DNA of 64,000 nucleotides from Psychroflexus planctonicus (GTDB lineage Bacteria; Bacteroidota; Bacteroidia; Flavobacteriales; Flavobacteriaceae): the NCBI RefSeq assembly GCF_014640195.1, contig NZ_BMGM01000005.1:62001-126000 (forward strand), written 5' to 3'. The notes under the pieces were generated by a model, which saw only the letters and a program-made list of their open reading frames with translations, had not been told where the DNA came from and ran no database searches. Below, piece after piece: positions 62,160 to 64,000 of the stretch. Made by a program: the position numbers and the translations under genes. Positions within the stretch are counted from its first letter, which is position 1, and every line of letters starts with the position of its first letter.

Positions 62160-64000
62160 TTACAACTTCTTTAAAACAATCTGTTCATTTTCTTTTTCAA
62201 AAACTTGGTCGTGAAACTCCTTTAAATAAGAATAATATTTATGATGTATGAATGTAGTTTTACTGCTTTGCTTCAAATTAATAATAATTTGATTCCCATT
62301 AACTTCTGCGCTATAATTGTACCTGCCATAATTATTAGGTAAGATTACATTTAAGTCTTCTGGAACCCAATCTACTTCTAGGTTTCCTTTTAAATTAATA
62401 ATTACATTGTACTCTTTTGAATATGGAAAAGAAAAATCTACCGGATAACTGCGGTCTTCTTCAATAAATTTAGGTTTTTGACTGGCAAGAAAAAAAAGTG
62501 GATTTACATAAATTTGATCTTGTACAACATCTCCCACTTCGCCAACTTCAAAAGTAAAATGTTCGGTTACATCTTCCATTGGATTTTGCATACCGCTAAT
62601 TTGATGCTCTAAAATTGAAACTCCCATATTTCTATTTTCTAAAGCTTCTAGGTAAGCTTCTCTATCTAAGCTGGAATTATTTCTTCTCTGTTGGTTGGCT
62701 AAATAATTAGTAAATTCTCTTTTCACTTCGCCATGTATGGCGTTGTTTTCATAAAAATCAATTTCTAAATCAACTTTTTCGTGAGATTTCAACTTCGTGT
62801 CAAGGTTTACTTCTGCAGAACTTCCATCTTGTTTAATTATTCTTCCTTTCCAATTTAAGGTTTCTTCTCTTAATAAATTTGGCGCGCTCAATTCATCGGA
62901 AGCATCATAAAGATAAAGATCATCATCTATATGAACTGCGGTAATTACATAATTAAATCCATACAAAGTCGGTGCAACATGTATACCGTGATCTCTTGTG
63001 CTTAAAAGCAAAGGGGCGGCATCTAAGCCAGCTTGACGCATCATCATGGTTAAAATGTAATTAATTTCGGCAACGCTTCCTGTACCTTCATCGTAGACTT
63101 CATCAAAATTTTTCTGAGTCGAAATTCCTAACCGATTATTCCAATTCATTTTGTTTTTCAAAAAAACAAGAATCGCATTTGCCTTTTCTTTTGGGCTTTC
63201 AAAGTCTTTGGTAATTTCTTCCGTGGTAGACTTTAAAAATTCTGAATCGTTGAGTTGTTCTCCAAGGTTTTTATTTTCAAGGACAGTTGTTACCACATCG
63301 TCCCAAGTTTTATTGATGTATTTATATTCTTTTTCATCAAAATTTCTATAGCCGGTCATTTCTAACTTAATAGAAGACTTGTAATTGTCTATATTATGAA
63401 CAAAATTTTCGCTGTTTATAGGCATTACGTCCTTAGCTTCTATTACAATTTGCTTTGCTTTTACTAAAAGAGAACCATCAGCGGCGGGTCCATTTTCGTG
63501 TGCTTCAATAGGAAGCGAAACATTGATGACATCTTCGCTTACTTTTAAATCGTGAAAACCTATGTCGTATCTTCTGTAAGCAAACATTCTTGGAATTTCA
63601 ATTTGAAAAGCCGCATAATCTACAGGAATATCTTCTTGAAAAACTTGGGTAGGCAAAGACTCAATTCGGTCTGATGTAACCACATAAGAATATTCAATAA
63701 TAGAACCATCCTGAATCTGTGGCATTGTAAAAACAGCGTAAGACAAATGATCTCTTTTGTCTTCCATAAACACATCTTCATCTTTAATTTTATAAGATTT
63801 TTTCTTATTTCCTTCCAGATTGTAGGTGGTTGCTTTAATTCGGCTCACTTTATCAGCCGCTAAAAATTCGGTTTTATTAAACAACGGAATACGCACAATA
63901 GATTGATTATAGCCACTTTTGTCATAAATTTTAATTCGCTTGGTTACTTCCATAACATATTGCCAGCGGCCACCACGTTTGTAGGTAATCTCACTAGAAC
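62160..64000 (-). CDS. DUF3857 / transglutaminase-like protein (partial, 5' end beyond window)
   Basis: About 613 residues are in the window; the frame stays open to base 64000 with SSEITYKRGGRWQY before the internal Met at 63953, so the N-terminus and signal peptide are missing, perhaps 30-45 residues. DUF3857 domain in front; in the transglutaminase-like core, the Cys position is replaced: GTGSVAEINYILTMMMRQAGL has Ser where the paralogue has Cys (GDCKG). This may be a non-catalytic paralogue. Same orientation, 39 nt before the neighbour, so probably one operon. Confidence 0.85.
   Translation of the reverse strand, partial: SSEITYKRGGRWQYVMEVTKRIKIYDKSGYNQSIVRIPLFNKTEFLAADKVSRIKATTYNLEGNKKKSYKIKDEDVFMEDKRDHLSYAVFTMPQIQDGSIIEYSYVVTSDRIESLPTQVFQEDIPVDYAAFQIEIPRMFAYRRYDIGFHDLKVSEDVINVSLPIEAHENGPAADGSLLVKAKQIVIEAKDVMPINSENFVHNIDNYKSSIKLEMTGYRNFDEKEYKYINKTWDDVVTTVLENKNLGEQLNDSEFLKSTTEEITKDFESPKEKANAILVFLKNKMNWNNRLGISTQKNFDEVYDEGTGSVAEINYILTMMMRQAGLDAAPLLLSTRDHGIHVAPTLYGFNYVITAVHIDDDLYLYDASDELSAPNLLREETLNWKGRIIKQDGSSAEVNLDTKLKSHEKVDLEIDFYENNAIHGEVKREFTNYLANQQRRNNSSLDREAYLEALENRNMGVSILEHQISGMQNPMEDVTEHFTFEVGEVGDVVQDQIYVNPLFFLASQKPKFIEEDRSYPVDFSFPYSKEYNVIINLKGNLEVDWVPEDLNVILPNNYGRYNYSAEVNGNQIIINLKQSSKTTFIHHKYYSYLKEFHDQVFEKENEQIVLKKL

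Overview
The window is chromosomal DNA from a member of the Bacteroidota, almost certainly family Flavobacteriaceae. The sequence is AT-rich. Promoters have the Bacteroidota form (TTTG, about 18-22 nt, TAnnTTTG) instead of sigma70 boxes. Several proteins carry type IX secretion C-terminal tails, and a PorZ homologue lies beside recO. The gene content (Bat aerotolerance operon, CoaX, THC0290_0291-type protein, hppD/hmgA) also fits a free-living marine-type flavobacterium. The genus cannot be told from the sequence alone.

Layout. 1-7.2 kb: Bat operon (end of a DUF58 protein, a two-TM BatD-like protein, batA-E, with start/stop overlaps), then a beta-carbonic anhydrase. 8.1-9.9 kb: a secreted three-repeat protein with a T9SS tail. 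10.0-13.9 kb: tRNA-Cys, hemH, a MATE exporter and thiL. 13.8-24.1 kb, mostly minus strand: M23 peptidase lipoprotein, DUF3108 protein, hppD, hmgA, patatin-BamA protein, uvrC and a pair of YeeE/YedE sulfur transporters. 24.2-30.7 kb: CBS protein, trpS and plsC (divergent promoters), TPR histidine kinase, ElaA-type acetyltransferase, CDF metal exporter, rpiB. 30.9-35.0 kb: nrdA and nrdB, separated by a four-helix-bundle (S23-type) gene set between two arrays of a 9-bp repeat. 35.2-40.7 kb: an envelope operon coaX - OMP - TPR - lptC - small membrane protein - CNNM/CorC.

40.7-44.1 kb is the most plastic part. tRNA-Phe is followed by a small GIY-YIG gene and then by a second, displaced copy of the tRNA-Phe 3' end and terminator. 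Next come a lipoprotein, a subclass B1 metallo-beta-lactamase, a WYL-type regulator broken by three frameshifts, and a fragment of a second GIY-YIG gene. In the displaced tRNA fragment a 16-nt hairpin replaces tRNA positions 57-61 (GANTC). A closely related hairpin replaces the same five positions in a tRNA-Asn 3' fragment at 56.7 kb. This shared arrangement is the best candidate in the window for an undescribed system.

44-64 kb: rfbD-rfbA, hemF, metB, a THC0290_0291-type OMP, gdhA, porZ-recO, a DUF2807 protein, an lpxH-like hydrolase, a PorT-like OMP, tRNA-Asn, rseP, dgt and two DUF3857 transglutaminase-like proteins, the last cut by the window edge. Most of the window is ordinary core genome (envelope, haem, cofactor, nucleotide and translation genes).
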